From: Arenicola marina
Taxonomy: Eukaryota; Annelida; Polychaeta; Arenicolidae
Direction of reading: 5' to 3'
DNA length: 64,000 bases
NCBI GenBank assembly: GCA_964019135.1
Contig: OZ025248.1
Span: forward strand, 72,484,119-72,548,118
Of the stretch, positions 47,968 to 58,367 are shown piece by piece; positions within the stretch are counted from its first letter, which is position 1; every line of letters starts with the position of its first letter. The notes beneath the pieces are model-generated. The model saw only the letters and a program-made list of their open reading frames with translations. It was not told where the DNA came from and made no database searches. Made by a program: the position numbers and the translations under genes.

Positions 47968-50900
47968 GCAGAGGAGTAGGGTGGGTGATGGGGGATGAGC
48001 GGGACAGTAGAGAAGGCGGGGGGGTAGGGTGGGTGATGGGGGATGAGCGGGACAGTAGAGGAGGCGGGGGAGTAGGGTGGGTGATGGGGGATGAGCGGGA
48101 CAGTAGAGGAGGCGGGGGGTAGGGTGGGTGATGGGGGGTGAGCGGAACAGTAGAGGAGGTAGGGGAGTAGGGTGGGTGATGGGGGATGAGCGGGGCAGTA
48201 GAGGAGGCGGGAGAGTAGGGTGGGTGATGGGGGTTGAGCGGGACAGTAAAGGAGGCGGGGGAGTAGGGTGGGTGATGGGGGGTGAGCGGGACAGTAGAGG
48301 AGGCGGGGGAGTAGGGTGGGTGATGGGGGGTGAGCGGGACAGTAGAGGAGGCGGGGGAGTAGGGTGGGTGATGGGGGGTGAGCGGGACAGTAGAGGAGGC
48401 GGGGGAGTAGGGTGGGTGATGGGGGATGAGCGGGACAGTAGAGGAGGCGGGGAAGTAGGGTGGGTGATGGGGGATGAGCGGGACAGTAGAGGAGGCGGGG
48501 GGTAGGGTGGGTGATGGGGGGTGAGCGGAACAGTAGAGGAGGCGGGGGAGTAGGGTGGGTGATGGGGGGTGAGCGGGACAGTAGAGGAGGTGGGGGAGTA
48601 GGGTGGGTGATGGGGGATGAGCGGGGCAGTAGAGGAGGCGGGAGAGTAGGGTGGGTGATGGGGGTTGAGCGGGACAGTAAAGGAGGCGGGGGAGTAGGGT
48701 GGGTGATGGGGGGTGAGCGGGACAGTAGAGGAGGCGGGGGAGTAGGGTTGGTGATGGGGGATGGGCGGGACAGTAGAGGAGGCGGGGGAGTAGGGTTGGT
48801 GATGGGGGATGAGCGGGACAGTAGAGGAGGCGGGGGAGTAGGGTGGGTGATGGGGGATGAGCGGGACAGTAGAGAAGGCGGGGGAGTAGGGTGGGTGATG
48901 GGGGATGGGCGGGACAGTAGAGGAGGCGGGGGAGTAGAGTTGGTGATGGGGGATGGGCGGGACAGTAGAGGAGGCGGAGAAGTAGGGTGGGTGATGGGGG
49001 GTGAGCGGGACAGTAGAGGAGGCGGGGGATTAGGGTGGGTGATGGGGGATGAGCGGGACAGTAGAGGAGGCGGGGGAGTAGGGTGGGTGATGGGGGTTAG
49101 CGGGACAGCAGAGGAGGCGGGGGAGTAGGGTGGGTGATGGGGGATGAGCCGGACAGTAGAGGAGGCGGGGGAGTAGGGTGGGTGATGGGGGATGAGCGGG
49201 GCAGTAGAAGAGGCGGGGGAGTAGGGTGGGTGATGGGGGGTGAGCGGGACAGTAGAGGAGGCGGGGGAGTAGGGTGGGTGATGGGGGGTGAGCGGGACAG
49301 TAGAGGAGGCGGGAGAGTAGGGTGGGTGATGGGGGGTGAGCGGGACAGTAGAGGAGGCGGGGGAGTAGGGTTGGTGATGGGGGATGGGCGGGACAGTAGA
49401 GGAGGCGGGGTGGTAGGGTGGGTGATGGGGGATGAGCGGGACAGTAGAGGAGGCGGGGGAGTAGGGTGGGTGATGGGGGATGAGCGGGACAGTAGAGGAG
49501 GTGGGGGAGTAGGGTGGGTGATGGGGGATGAGCGGGACAGTAGAGGAGGCGGGGGAGTAGGGTGGGTGATGGGGGATGAGCGGGACAGTAGAGGAGGCGG
49601 GGGAGTAGGGTGGGTGATAGGGGGTTAGCGGGACAGCAGAGGAGGCGGGGGAGTAGGGTGGGTGATGGGGGATGAGCGGGACAGTAGAGGAGGCGGGGGA
49701 GTAGGGTGGGTGATGGGAGATGAGCGGGACAGTAGAGGAGGCGGAGGAGTAGGGTGGGTGATGGGGGATGAGCGGGGCAGTAGAGGAGACGGGGGAGTAG
49801 GGTGGGTGATGGGGGATGAGCGGGACAGTAGAGGAGGCGGGGGAGTAGGGTGGGTGATGGGGGATGGGCGGGACAGTAGAGGAGGCGGGGGAGTAGGGTG
49901 GGTGATGGGGGATGAGCGGGACAGTAGAGGAGGCGGGGGAGTAGGGTGGGTGATGGGGGATGAACGGGACAGTAGAGGAGGCGGGGGAGTAGGGTGGGTG
50001 ATGGGGGATGAGCGGGGCAGTAGAGGAGGCGGGGGAGTAGGGTGGGTGATGGGGGATGAGCCGGACAGTAGAGGAGGCGGGGGAGTAGGGTGGGTGATGG
50101 GGGATGGGCGGGACAGTAGAGGAGGCGGGGGAGTAGGGTGGGTGATGGGGGATGAGCGGGACAGTAGAGGAGGCGGGGGAGTAGGGTGGGTGATGGGGGA
50201 TGAGCGGGACAGTAGAGGAGGCTGGGGAGTAGGGTGGGTGATGGGGGATGAGCGGGGCAGTAGAGGAGGCGGGAGAGTAGGGTGGGTGATGGGGGATGGG
50301 CGGGACAGTAGAGGAGGCGGGGGAGTAGGGTGGGTGATGGGGGATGAGCGGGACAGTAGAGGAGGCGGGGGAGTAGGGTGGGTGATGGGGGATGAGCGGG
50401 ACAGTAGAGGAGGCTGGGGAGTAGGGTGGGTGATGGGGGATGAGCGGGGCAGTAGAGGAGGCGGGAGAGTAGGGTGGGTGATGGGGGGTGAGCGGGACAG
50501 TAAAGGAGGCGGGGAAGTAGGGTGGGTGATGGGGGGTGAGCGGGACAGTAGAGGAGGCGGGGGAGTAGGGTGGGTGATAGGGGGTTAGCGGGACAGCAGA
50601 GGAGGCGGGGGAGTAGGGTGGGTGATGGGGGATGAGCCGGACAGTAGAGGAGGCGGGGGAGTAGGGTGGGTGATGGGGGATGAGCGGGACAGTAGAGGAG
50701 GCGGGGGAGTAGGGTGGGTGATGGGGGATGGGCGGGACAGTAGAGGAGGCGGGGGAGTAGGGTGGGTGATGGGGGATGAGCGGGACAGTAGAGGAGGCGG
50801 GGGAGTAGGGTGGGTGATGGGGGATGAGCGGGACAGTAGAGGAGGCGGGGGAGTAGGGTGGGTGATGGGGGATGAGCGGGGCAGTAGAGGAGGCGGGAGA

Positions 50901-53900
50901 GTAGGGTGGGTGATGGGGGGTGAGCGGGACAGTAAAGGAGGCGGGGGAGTAGGGTGGGTGATGGGGGGTGAGCGGGACAGTAGAGGAGGCGGGGGAGTAG
51001 AGTGGGTGATGGGGGATGAGCGGGACAGTAGAGGAGGCGGGGGAGTAGGGTGGGTGATAGGGGGTTAGCGGGACAGCAGAGGAGGCGGGGGAGTAGGGTG
51101 GGTGATGGGGGATGAGCCGGACAGTAGAGGAGGCGGGGGAGTAGGGTGGGTGATGGGGGATGAGCGGGGCAGTAGAGGAGGCGGGGGAGTAGGGTGGGTG
51201 ATGGGGGGTGAGCGGGACAGTAGAGGAGGCGGGGGAGTAGGGTGGGGGATGGGGGATGAGCGGGACAGTAGAGGAGGTGGGGGAGTAGGGTGGGTGATGG
51301 GGGATGAGCGGGACAGTAGAGGAGGCAGGTGAGTAGGGTGGGTGATGGGGGATGAGCGGGACAGTAGAGGAGGCGGGGGAGTAGGGTGGGTGATGGGGGG
51401 TGAGCGGGACAGTAGAGGAGGCGGGGGAGTAGGGTGGGTGATGGGGGGTGAGCGGGACAGTAGAGGAGGCGGGGGAGTAGGGTGGGTGATGGGGGGTGAG
51501 CGGGACAGTAGAGGAGGCGGGGGAGTAGGGTGGGTGATGGGGGATGAGCGGGACAGTAGAGGAGGCGGGGAAGTAGGGTGGGTGATGGGGGATGAGCGGG
51601 ACAGTAGAGGAGGCGGGGGGTAGGGTGGGTGATGGGGGGTGAGCGGAACAGTAGAGGAGGCGGGGGAGTAGGGTGGGTGATGGGGGGTGAGCGGGACAGT
51701 AGAGGAGGTGGGGGAGTAGGGTGGGTGATGGGGGATGAGCGGGGCAGTAGAGGAGGCGGGAGAGTAGGGTGGGTGATGGGGGTTGAGCGGGACAGTAAAG
51801 GAGGCGGGGGAGTAGGGTGGGTGATGGGGGGTGAGCGGGACAGTAGAGGAGGCGGGGGAGTAGGGTTGGTGATGGGGGATGGGCGGGACAGTAGAGGAGG
51901 CGGGGGAGTAGGGTTGGTGATGGGGGATGAGCGGGACAGTAGAGGAGGCGGGGGAGTAGGGTGGGTGATGGGGGATGAGCGGGACAGTAGAGAAGGCGGG
52001 GGAGTAGGGTGGGTGATGGGGGATGGGCGGGACAGTAGAGGAGGCGGGGGAGTAGAGTTGGTGATGGGGGATGGGCGGGACAGTAGAGGAGGCGGAGAAG
52101 TAGGGTGGGTGATGGGGGGTGAGCGGGACAGTAGAGGAGGCGGGGGATTAGGGTGGGTGATGGGGGATGAGCGGGACAGTAGAGGAGGCGGGGGAGTAGG
52201 GTGGGTGATGGGGGTTAGCGGGACAGCAGAGGAGGCGGGGGAGTAGGGTGGGTGATGGGGGATGAGCCGGACAGTAGAGGAGGCGGGGGAGTAGGGTGGG
52301 TGATGGGGGATGAGCGGGGCAGTAGAAGAGGCGGGGGAGTAGGGTGGGTGATGGGGGGTGAGCGGGACAGTAGAGGAGGCGGGGGAGTAGGGTGGGTGAT
52401 GGGGGGTGAGCGGGACAGTAGAGGAGGCGGGAGAGTAGGGTGGGTGATGGGGGGTGAGCGGGACAGTAGAGGAGGCGGAAGAGTAGGGTTGGTGATGGGG
52501 GATGGGCGGGACAGTAGAGGAGGCGGGGTGGTAGGGTGGGTGATGGGGGATGAGCGGGACAGTAGAGGAGGCGGGGGAGTAGGGTGGGTGATGGGGGATG
52601 AGCGGGACAGTAGAGGAGGTGGGGGAGTAGGGTGGGTGATGGGGGATGAGCGGGACAGTAGAGGAGGCGGGGGAGTAGGGTGGGTGATGGGGGATGAGCG
52701 GGACAGTAGAGGAGGCGGGGGAGTAGGGTGGGTGATAGGGGGTTAGCGGGACAGCAGAGGAGGCGGGGGAGTAGGGTGGGTGATGGGGGATGAGCGGGAC
52801 AGTAGAGGAGGCGGGGGAGTAGGGTGGGTGATGGGAGATGAGCGGGACAGTAGAGGAGGCGGAGGAGTAGGGTGGGTGATGGGGGATGAGCGGGGCAGTA
52901 GAGGAGACGGGGGAGTAGGGTGGGTGATGGGGGATGAGCGGGACAGTAGAGGAGGCGGGGGAGTAGGGTGGGTGATGGGGGATGGGCGGGACAGTAGAGG
53001 AGGCGGGGGAGTAGGGTGGGTGATGGGGGATGAGCGGGAAAGTAGAGGAGGCGGGGGAGTAGGGTGGGTGATGGGGGATGAACGGGACAGTAGAGGAGGC
53101 GGGGGAGTAGGGTGGGTGATGGGGGATGAGCGGGGCAGTAGAGGAGGCGGGGGAGTAGGGTGGGTGATGGGGGATGAGCGGGACAGTAGAGGAGGCGGGG
53201 GAGTAGGGTGGGTGATGGGGGATGGGCGGGACAGTAGAGGAGGCGGGGGAGTAGGGTGGGTGATGGGGGATGAGCGGGACAGTAGAGGAGGCGGGGGAGT
53301 AGGGTGGGTGATGGGGGATGAGCGGGACAGTAGAGGAGGCTGGGGAGTAGGGTGGGTGATGGGGGATGAGCGGGGCAGTAGAGGAGGCGGGAGAGTAGGG
53401 TGGGTGATGGGGGGTGAGCGGGACAGTAAAGGAGGCGGGGAAGTAGGGTGGGTGATGGGGGGTGAGCGGGACAGTAGAGGAGGCGGGGGAGTAGAGTGGG
53501 TGATGGGGGATGAGCGGGACAGTAGAGGAGGCGGGGGAGTAGGGTGGGTGATAGGGGGTTAGCGGGACAGCAGAGGAGGCGGGGGAGTAGGGTGGGTGAT
53601 GGGGGATGAGCCGGACAGTAGAGGAGGCGGGGGAGTAGGGTGGGTGATGGGGGATGAGCGGGACAGTAGAGGAGGCGGGGGAGTAGGGTGGGTGATGGGG
53701 GATGGGCGGGACAGTAGAGGAGGCGGGGGAGTAGGGTGGGTGATGGGGGATGAGCGGGACAGTAGAGGAGGCGGGGGAGTAGGGTGGGTGATGGGGGATG
53801 AGCGGGACAGTAGAGGAGGCGGGGGAGTAGGGTGGGTGATGGGGGATGAGCGGGGCAGTAGAGGAGGCGGGAGAGTAGGGTGGGTGATGGGGGGTGAGCG

Positions 53901-54402
53901 GGACAGTAAAGGAGGCGGGGGAGTAGGGTGGGTGATGGGGGGTGAGCGGGACAGTAGAGGAGGCGGGGGAGTAGAGTGGGTGATGGGGGATGAGCGGGAC
54001 AGTAGAGGAGGCGGGGGAGTAGGGTGGGTGATAGGGGGTTAGCGGGACAGCAGAGGAGGCGGGGGAGTAGGGTGGGTGATGGGGGATGAGCCGGACAGTA
54101 GAGGAGGCGGGGGAGTAGGGTGGGTGATGGTGGATGAGCGCGGCAGTAGAGGAGGCGGGGGAGTAGGGTGGGTGATGGGGGGTGAGCGGGACAGTAGAGG
54201 AGGCGGGGGAGTAGGGTGGGGGATGGGGGATGAGCGGGACAGTAGAGGAGGTGGGGGAGTAGGGTGGGTGATGGGGGATGAGCGGGACAGTAGAGGAGGC
54301 AGGTGAGTAGGGTGGGTGATGGGGGATGAGCGGGACAGTAGAGGAGGCGGGGGAGTAGGGTGGGTGATGGGGGATGAGCGGGACAGTAGAGGAGGCGGGG
54401 GA
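47968..54402 (+). repeat. Large G-rich minisatellite array, 48-bp unit with quadruplex motif
   Basis: About 134 copies of a 48-bp unit begin GATGGGGGATGAGCGGGACA, continue GTAGAGGAGGC and end GGGGGAGTAGGGTGGGT. The unit has 29 G and 3 C, a GC skew of about +0.8. GGGGGAGTAGGGTGGGTGAT followed by GGGGG spans each unit junction and meets the standard four-run quadruplex pattern in nearly every copy. Variants include GGTGAGC for GATGAGC, GGGGCAG for GGGACAG, and shorter units with GGGGTTAGCGG or GCGGGGGGTAGGG that shift the frame. Plus-strand frames read VMGDERDSRGGGGVGW repeats. The minus strand stays open for 1856 codons (54600 down to 49030) because the unit lacks minus-strand stops. I regard this as non-coding satellite DNA. 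Confidence 0.97.
48260..54360 (+). repeat. 3118-bp higher-order duplication of the 48-bp array
   Basis: The order of variant units at about 48260-51380 recurs at about 51380-54360. The offset is 3118 bp at first (48511/51629, 49134/52252, 49662/52780) and 2974 bp later (50622/53596, 51102/54076), a difference of 144 bp or exactly three units. Shared rare units include GTGAGCGGAACAG, GCGGGGGATTAGGG and a TGGGGGTTAGCGGGACAGC short unit. A few single-base differences, such as GGCGGAAGAG at 52476 against GGCGGGGGAG at 49358, distinguish the copies. Confidence 0.9.
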
Positions 54403-54726
54403 ATAACATGGATGGGGAGGAGGCAATAAGGAAGGAGACGACGGCGGAGGACGAGGAGGCCGAGGGAGAGGGAGAAAGGGCCACCTGGCGAGAGGGCGCG
54501 GAACAGGACGGGAGGGGTGGGGGGAGGGGGTGGGAGGGGGGGGGGTGGCACTGAAGAGACATAAGACATAACGAGCCAGGAGCGTGACTTGCCATGACAC
54601 GATGATCGTGGCCTATGATGGGCCGGAGCAAATGATTTTACACCACTGACCGGAAGTTGGGGTCACGAGGTCAGCTGCGGACCTGCCGCGCTAAGCTTTG
54701 TTTGCAGTCCGGTGACAAATGAGAAC
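54403..54726. other. Purine-rich array edge followed by unique sequence
   Basis: After the last full unit come ACATGGATGG and about 130 bp of G/A-rich sequence ending in a G run near 54535-54545, then ordinary sequence. No gene is seen. Confidence 0.55.
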
Positions 54727-55182
54727 GACCTCTAGCTGACCGCGCGTCACCGCAGCGTCTTGCCGACCTCTAGCTGACCGCGCGTCACCGCAGCGTCTTG
54801 CCGACCTCTAGCCAACCGCGCGTCACCGCAGCGTCTTGCCGACCTCTAGCTGACCGCGCGTCACCGCAGCGTCTTGCCGACCTCTGGCTGACCGCGTGTC
54901 ACCGCAGCGTCTTGCCGACCTCTAGCTGACCGCGCGTCACCGCAACGTCTTGCCGACCTCTAGCTGACCGCGCGTCACCGCAGTGTCTTGCTGACCTCTA
55001 GCTGACCGCGCGTCACCGCAGCGTCTTGCTGACCTCCAGCTGACCGCGCGTCAACGCAGCGTCTTGCGGACCTCTAGCTGACCGCGCGTCACCGCAGCGT
55101 CTTGCCGACCTCTAGCTGACCGCGCGTCACCGCAGCGTCTTGCCGACCTCTAGCTGACCGCGCGTCACCGCAGCGTCTTGCC
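54727..55182 (+). repeat. 38-bp minisatellite, twelve copies
   Basis: Twelve units start every 38 bp from 54727 to 55145. Each begins GACCTCTAGCTGACCGCGCG and ends TCACCGCAGCGTCTTGCC. Changes are few: GCCAACC in the third copy, CTCTGGC and GCGTGTC in the fifth, CTTGCTG in two later copies, and a TCAACGC copy. The unit is CpG-rich. It is unrelated to the 38-bp repeat at 39582. Confidence 0.97.
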
Positions 55183-55484
55183 GACCGCCCAGCGTCGGCC
55201 ACTCTACTTCACTGCTTACGTCTCTCCGCAACTCATAGTAATATAAGTCTTCCTCCTGTTTGGCTTGTCCCTAAGCCATCTGTCTTATACTATTGTGGGT
55301 TCGCTCGTGTCTCTCGCTTCTTTCAGTGAGCTAATTGGCTCATCTTTAGACTCCGTCGCGTGGTCAAAGGTCATTCATTTTGTCTCAGTTGTGTCCACGT
55401 AGGCTTCTCTCTCGTCACGTACTTCAATGTCAGATCTCTTTGCCTTCTCTCCGAGCACAATGTTGTCATCTTGGTGGTCCTAGT
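55183..55484. other. Unique sequence, no gene seen
   Basis: Ordinary base composition, with no open frame of note, RNA gene or element recognised. Confidence 0.5.
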
Positions 55485-56050
55485 TTCTCATGTTATATGT
55501 TATTGATGTAATGATATTGATGTAATGTTATTGTGTAATTATTGAAATGAAATGAAATGTTGGTGTTTTAGGCCACTTTTGTGCACATACAGGCTAAATT
55601 GGGCCAAGGAACCTCCCGGGACGATGAAGGATGAAGGAATGAAACATGCCCCAGATTAGGTGCCCGAGCCCGGATTCGAACCCAGGACCTATTGATCTGC
55701 GGTCTAGTGCGCTAACCACTACACCAGGGAGGCCTCCGTGTAATTATTGATGTAATGATGTTAATGTAATGTTATTGATGGAATGTCTATGGTGTAATTA
55801 GCGATGTAATGTTATTGGTGTAATGTTATTGATGTAATGTTATTCATGTAATGGTATTGATGTAATGTTATTGATATGTTATAGTTGTAATGCAATAGCT
55901 GTAATGTTATTGATATAATGTTATAGTTGTAATGCTACAGCTGTAATGTTATAGTTGTAATGCTACAGCTGTAATGTTATAGTTGTAATGTTATTGATGT
56001 AATGTTACTGATGTAATTATTGATGTAATGTTATTGATGTAATGTTATTG
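55485..56050 (+). repeat. AT-rich short tandem repeat (about 14 bp), interrupted
   Basis: Units of the type ATTGATGTAATGTT recur at about 14-bp spacing on both sides of an inserted SINE. A sub-region at about 55875-55995 uses related ATAGTTGTAATGCTACAGCTG variants. The repeat was continuous before insertion, because the two flanks join in register. Confidence 0.88.
55546..55737 (-). mobile_element. tRNA-derived SINE with 13-bp target duplication
   Basis: The 192-bp element is on the minus strand. Perfect copies of GTGTAATTATTGA flank it at 55533-55545 and 55738-55750. Read in its own orientation, the head is tRNA-like: TAGTGGTTAGCGC matches a pol III A box and GGTTCGAATCC (within GGGTTCGAATCCGGG) matches a B box, about 30 bases apart. 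The body continues through CATCGTCCCGGGAGG and GGCCTAAAACACCAAC. The 3' tail is a short ATTTC repeat. It lacks a good anticodon stem and has a mismatch in the T stem, so it is not a functional tRNA. SINEs are copied by LINE machinery, and a LINE fragment lies 3.4 kb to the right, but no link between the two is shown. Confidence 0.88.
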
Positions 56051-56734
56051 TCCTTCACGTTCTGAGCCAACTTTACTCATCCTAATGTACCAGTCTCATA
56101 AAGTTGCATATTTGTGTTATTTTTTATAACTGTTATTTATATTTAATACAATAGCCACAGTAACATTTGCCTACTTCTCTCATCGATTGCATTTATTAAT
56201 CAAAATAAAACTTTCCTGTATAAAACGGCTGCTACAACAAAACCAAACCGTAAGCCTGGGAACCGGCCGTTTATGGCACTTGATTGTTGGTAAATACCGG
56301 ATATAGGTCCGTCGGAAGCAAAATACAATTGACTTCTGCGCGGGACGAGTGGGGTGGGGGTGAAGGGGGGACGGGGAGGCACCACGAAGCCAGAGGTGCA
56401 TGCTTTCTACAGTCGCAGAATCACAGACAAAGATGACGGATTCGCCTTCATAAGCGGACGACATAGTGGAGCAGTACATTTTTCATGTTACTTCAAAAAA
56501 AATTCCGTTGCCATCTGTAAACCGAAAAACCGAACAACAAGTCAAACATTGACCAGGCATTTATCACTGGTATGGTGCTCTAACGACTGTGCTGGCCGGG
56601 TGGCGGTGGCTGCCCATGGCCATATAATCTTACTATCTATGGTTAGGCCTGCCTCTTCTTCTGGTGTAGTGTAACAACCTCCATATTTGACGGAGGCTGA
56701 CATATCTGATATAGGCTTATCAATCACCGGGATT
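56051..56734. other. Unique sequence, no gene seen
   Basis: Overlapping open frames of about 60-106 codons lie on both strands at 56180-56727. None shows a recognisable domain. Confidence 0.5.
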
Positions 56735-57010
56735 CATTTCGAATACGTCGACCTCCCGAATAAGTTGAACTAGCTTATCTGCTTTGAGCTATCTGATACG
56801 TTTCCCTTTCAAATATGTTAACCCTTGCTAATACGGTGACCTGTCGAAAGCGTGGCCTTTTCTAACATCTTGACCTGCCTTTTATATGGGATATTTTCTC
56901 ACGTGTTACCCTGCCTGCGTGGCATTTTCAAGTGGCATCTTGAGCTGTCTCATACCTTGACTTCTCTAAAGGGGTGCCGTGCCTAATACTCCGACCGCTC
57001 ATATGTCCGC
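56735..57010 (+). repeat. Strongly decayed tandem repeat, about 17-18 bp period
   Basis: Successive segments resemble AATACGTTGACCTGTCT: GAATACGTCGACCTCCC, GAATAAGTTGAACTAGC, AATATGTTAACCCTTGC, AATACGGTGACCTGTCG, AACATCTTGACCTGCC and ATACTCCGACCGCTC. The GACCT-like core recurs at about 56748, 56766, 56785, 56803, 56820, 56837, 56854, 56871, 56905, 56940, 56957, 56975 and 56992. About sixteen diverged copies fit. Identity between copies is low, so this is a pattern call rather than a certain repeat. Confidence 0.55.
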
Positions 57011-57827
57011 TCTATAGCGGTATCTTTTTCATCACAGATTTCCGCGCTCTCAGGTATCCAGGGGCACCTGCGGACCCCCCCCCCCCACCCCCTCCCCCCA
57101 CCAGATTTATATAATAGTGCCCTTTTCCCCCGATCCCCGCCCCCGCCCAAGACTACGCCTGAGGCCTACAGTTTTCACACGTGTGTCTGTACCATGCCAG
57201 GAACCAACCCCTGCAATATTTCCGTTCAGAACCCCACAAGAAAGGTTTATGACCAATACCCCGTGGGCTGATGACGGCAATGCAATGCCGCCTACTTTAC
57301 TAGGTGTGTATAAAGTGGGCTCATTTTATAAAACCCTAAAATGCACCGCCGGAAACGTGGGCGATAATCGGGTAGTGGATCACGATGATGTGACAGGCAC
57401 TCCACGCATGTGGGGCAACGCACGTGCGTTCAGCTGGAAAATGGAACATTGGTTGTCCACTGCAGAGATTGCGCTTCCTTTGGCACTTTGTTATGCCCCT
57501 TGGGGGCGCCACAGCTGGAAGTCACGTCGCCTGGTTAACTTAGGGATCGACGTGTATGCAAAACCTCGGCACGCACTATCAGTAACTCCATTGCTGTATC
57601 CATAATCTTGATTGAAGTTGTTCAAACAACATTTAAATGTCACAGTAATGGACTTGTTCTATACTAGCCACGAACCCCATGGCATGTCCTCTCCATCGTA
57701 ACTTTAGCCAGCGACGACGGGCAGCAACGTCAGCATGTTGATGACGTCATAACGCAAAGACAGAGATGCATCAGTATGTAATAAACTGCCACATTCCTCA
57801 AGTAGGTACCGGCCAGGGGTTGGTCCA
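57011..57827. other. Mostly unique sequence with a C-rich tract
   Basis: A C-rich tract occupies 57075-57101. A plus-strand open frame of 162 codons (57117-57605) begins with a proline- and arginine-rich stretch from flanking C-rich sequence. I recognise no domain in it, and there is no sign of splice sites or a promoter to support it. Confidence 0.45.
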
Positions 57828-57852
57828 GGGGTTGGGGTGGGGTGGGGTGGGG
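57828..57852 (+). other. Five-run, four-tetrad G-quadruplex motif
   Basis: Five runs of GGGG are separated by TT, T, T and T. This is among the strongest intramolecular quadruplex patterns in the window and lies outside the tandem arrays. Confidence 0.85.
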
Positions 57853-58187
57853 TTGTGCCCAGGAGCGGGGCGTTCCCAGGGGGTCCAGACTCCCACCCCG
57901 ATACACCCTGCCTTTGCTTGTGTGGGTGATACGACTCCTTGTAAGCTTTTCGGAGTACCCCCCTCCCCCTTTCAGTCTTTCGGGGAGCCTTTTCGGACTT
58001 GAAAGAATCCCGTTTAAATAGTTTTTCGTCACTATTATATGACATTTATACCATAATGGGATAGGTATGTTTTGCACGAGCAATTTGATAACAGTATTCA
58101 GGTGAAATATATTCCCGAGGTATAAGCCCGGCCTACGTTACGGAAAGGAATAGCATATGTCATTTTGTCTTGGAAGTGGCCGTGAAA

Positions 58188-58361
58188 CAGGGGCGGATAC
58201 AGAAAATCTAGATAGGGGGGGGGGGCGGTTTCAGGGTCGGATCCCGATATGCTGGATAGAGAGGTGGGGGCGGTTTTGGATTTCATATGTTAAATGGTGT
58301 ACATTTCGGCCCTAAAGGGAGGGGGGGGTCGCGGGTCCCCCCCCCTCTGGATCCGCCTCTG
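58188..58361. mobile_element. MITE-like element with CAGRGGCGGATNCAGA ends and 6-bp target duplication
   Basis: The left end is CAGGGGCGGATACAGA. The right end on the opposite strand is CAGAGGCGGATCCAGA, matching at 14 of 16 positions. GTGAAA flanks both sides (58182-58187 and 58362-58367), a perfect 6-bp target duplication. The 174-bp interior is non-coding with two G runs, a C run and an internal TCGGATCC/GGCGGTTTT pattern. Its ends match those of the element at 43337-43574, so the two belong to one family or to related families. Confidence 0.8.
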
Positions 58362-58367
58362 GTGAAA

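Noticed and set aside
49030..54600. Minus-strand open frame of 1856 codons
   Set aside because: It is a compositional by-product of the 48-bp unit. Phase changes at the short units give three different 16-residue repeats. There is no non-repeat domain, and the first residues come from the C-rich array edge.
55662..55737. Functional tRNA on the minus strand
   Set aside because: A and B boxes are good, but the anticodon stem does not pair, the T stem has a mismatch, and the acceptor ends do not pair properly. The tRNA part is joined to a longer body with a target duplication, so it is a SINE head.
57117..57605. Plus-strand open frame of 162 codons
   Set aside because: The N-terminal part is proline/arginine-rich from C-rich DNA, the rest matches no family I recognise, and nothing around it supports expression. 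It is kept only as a note in the region entry.
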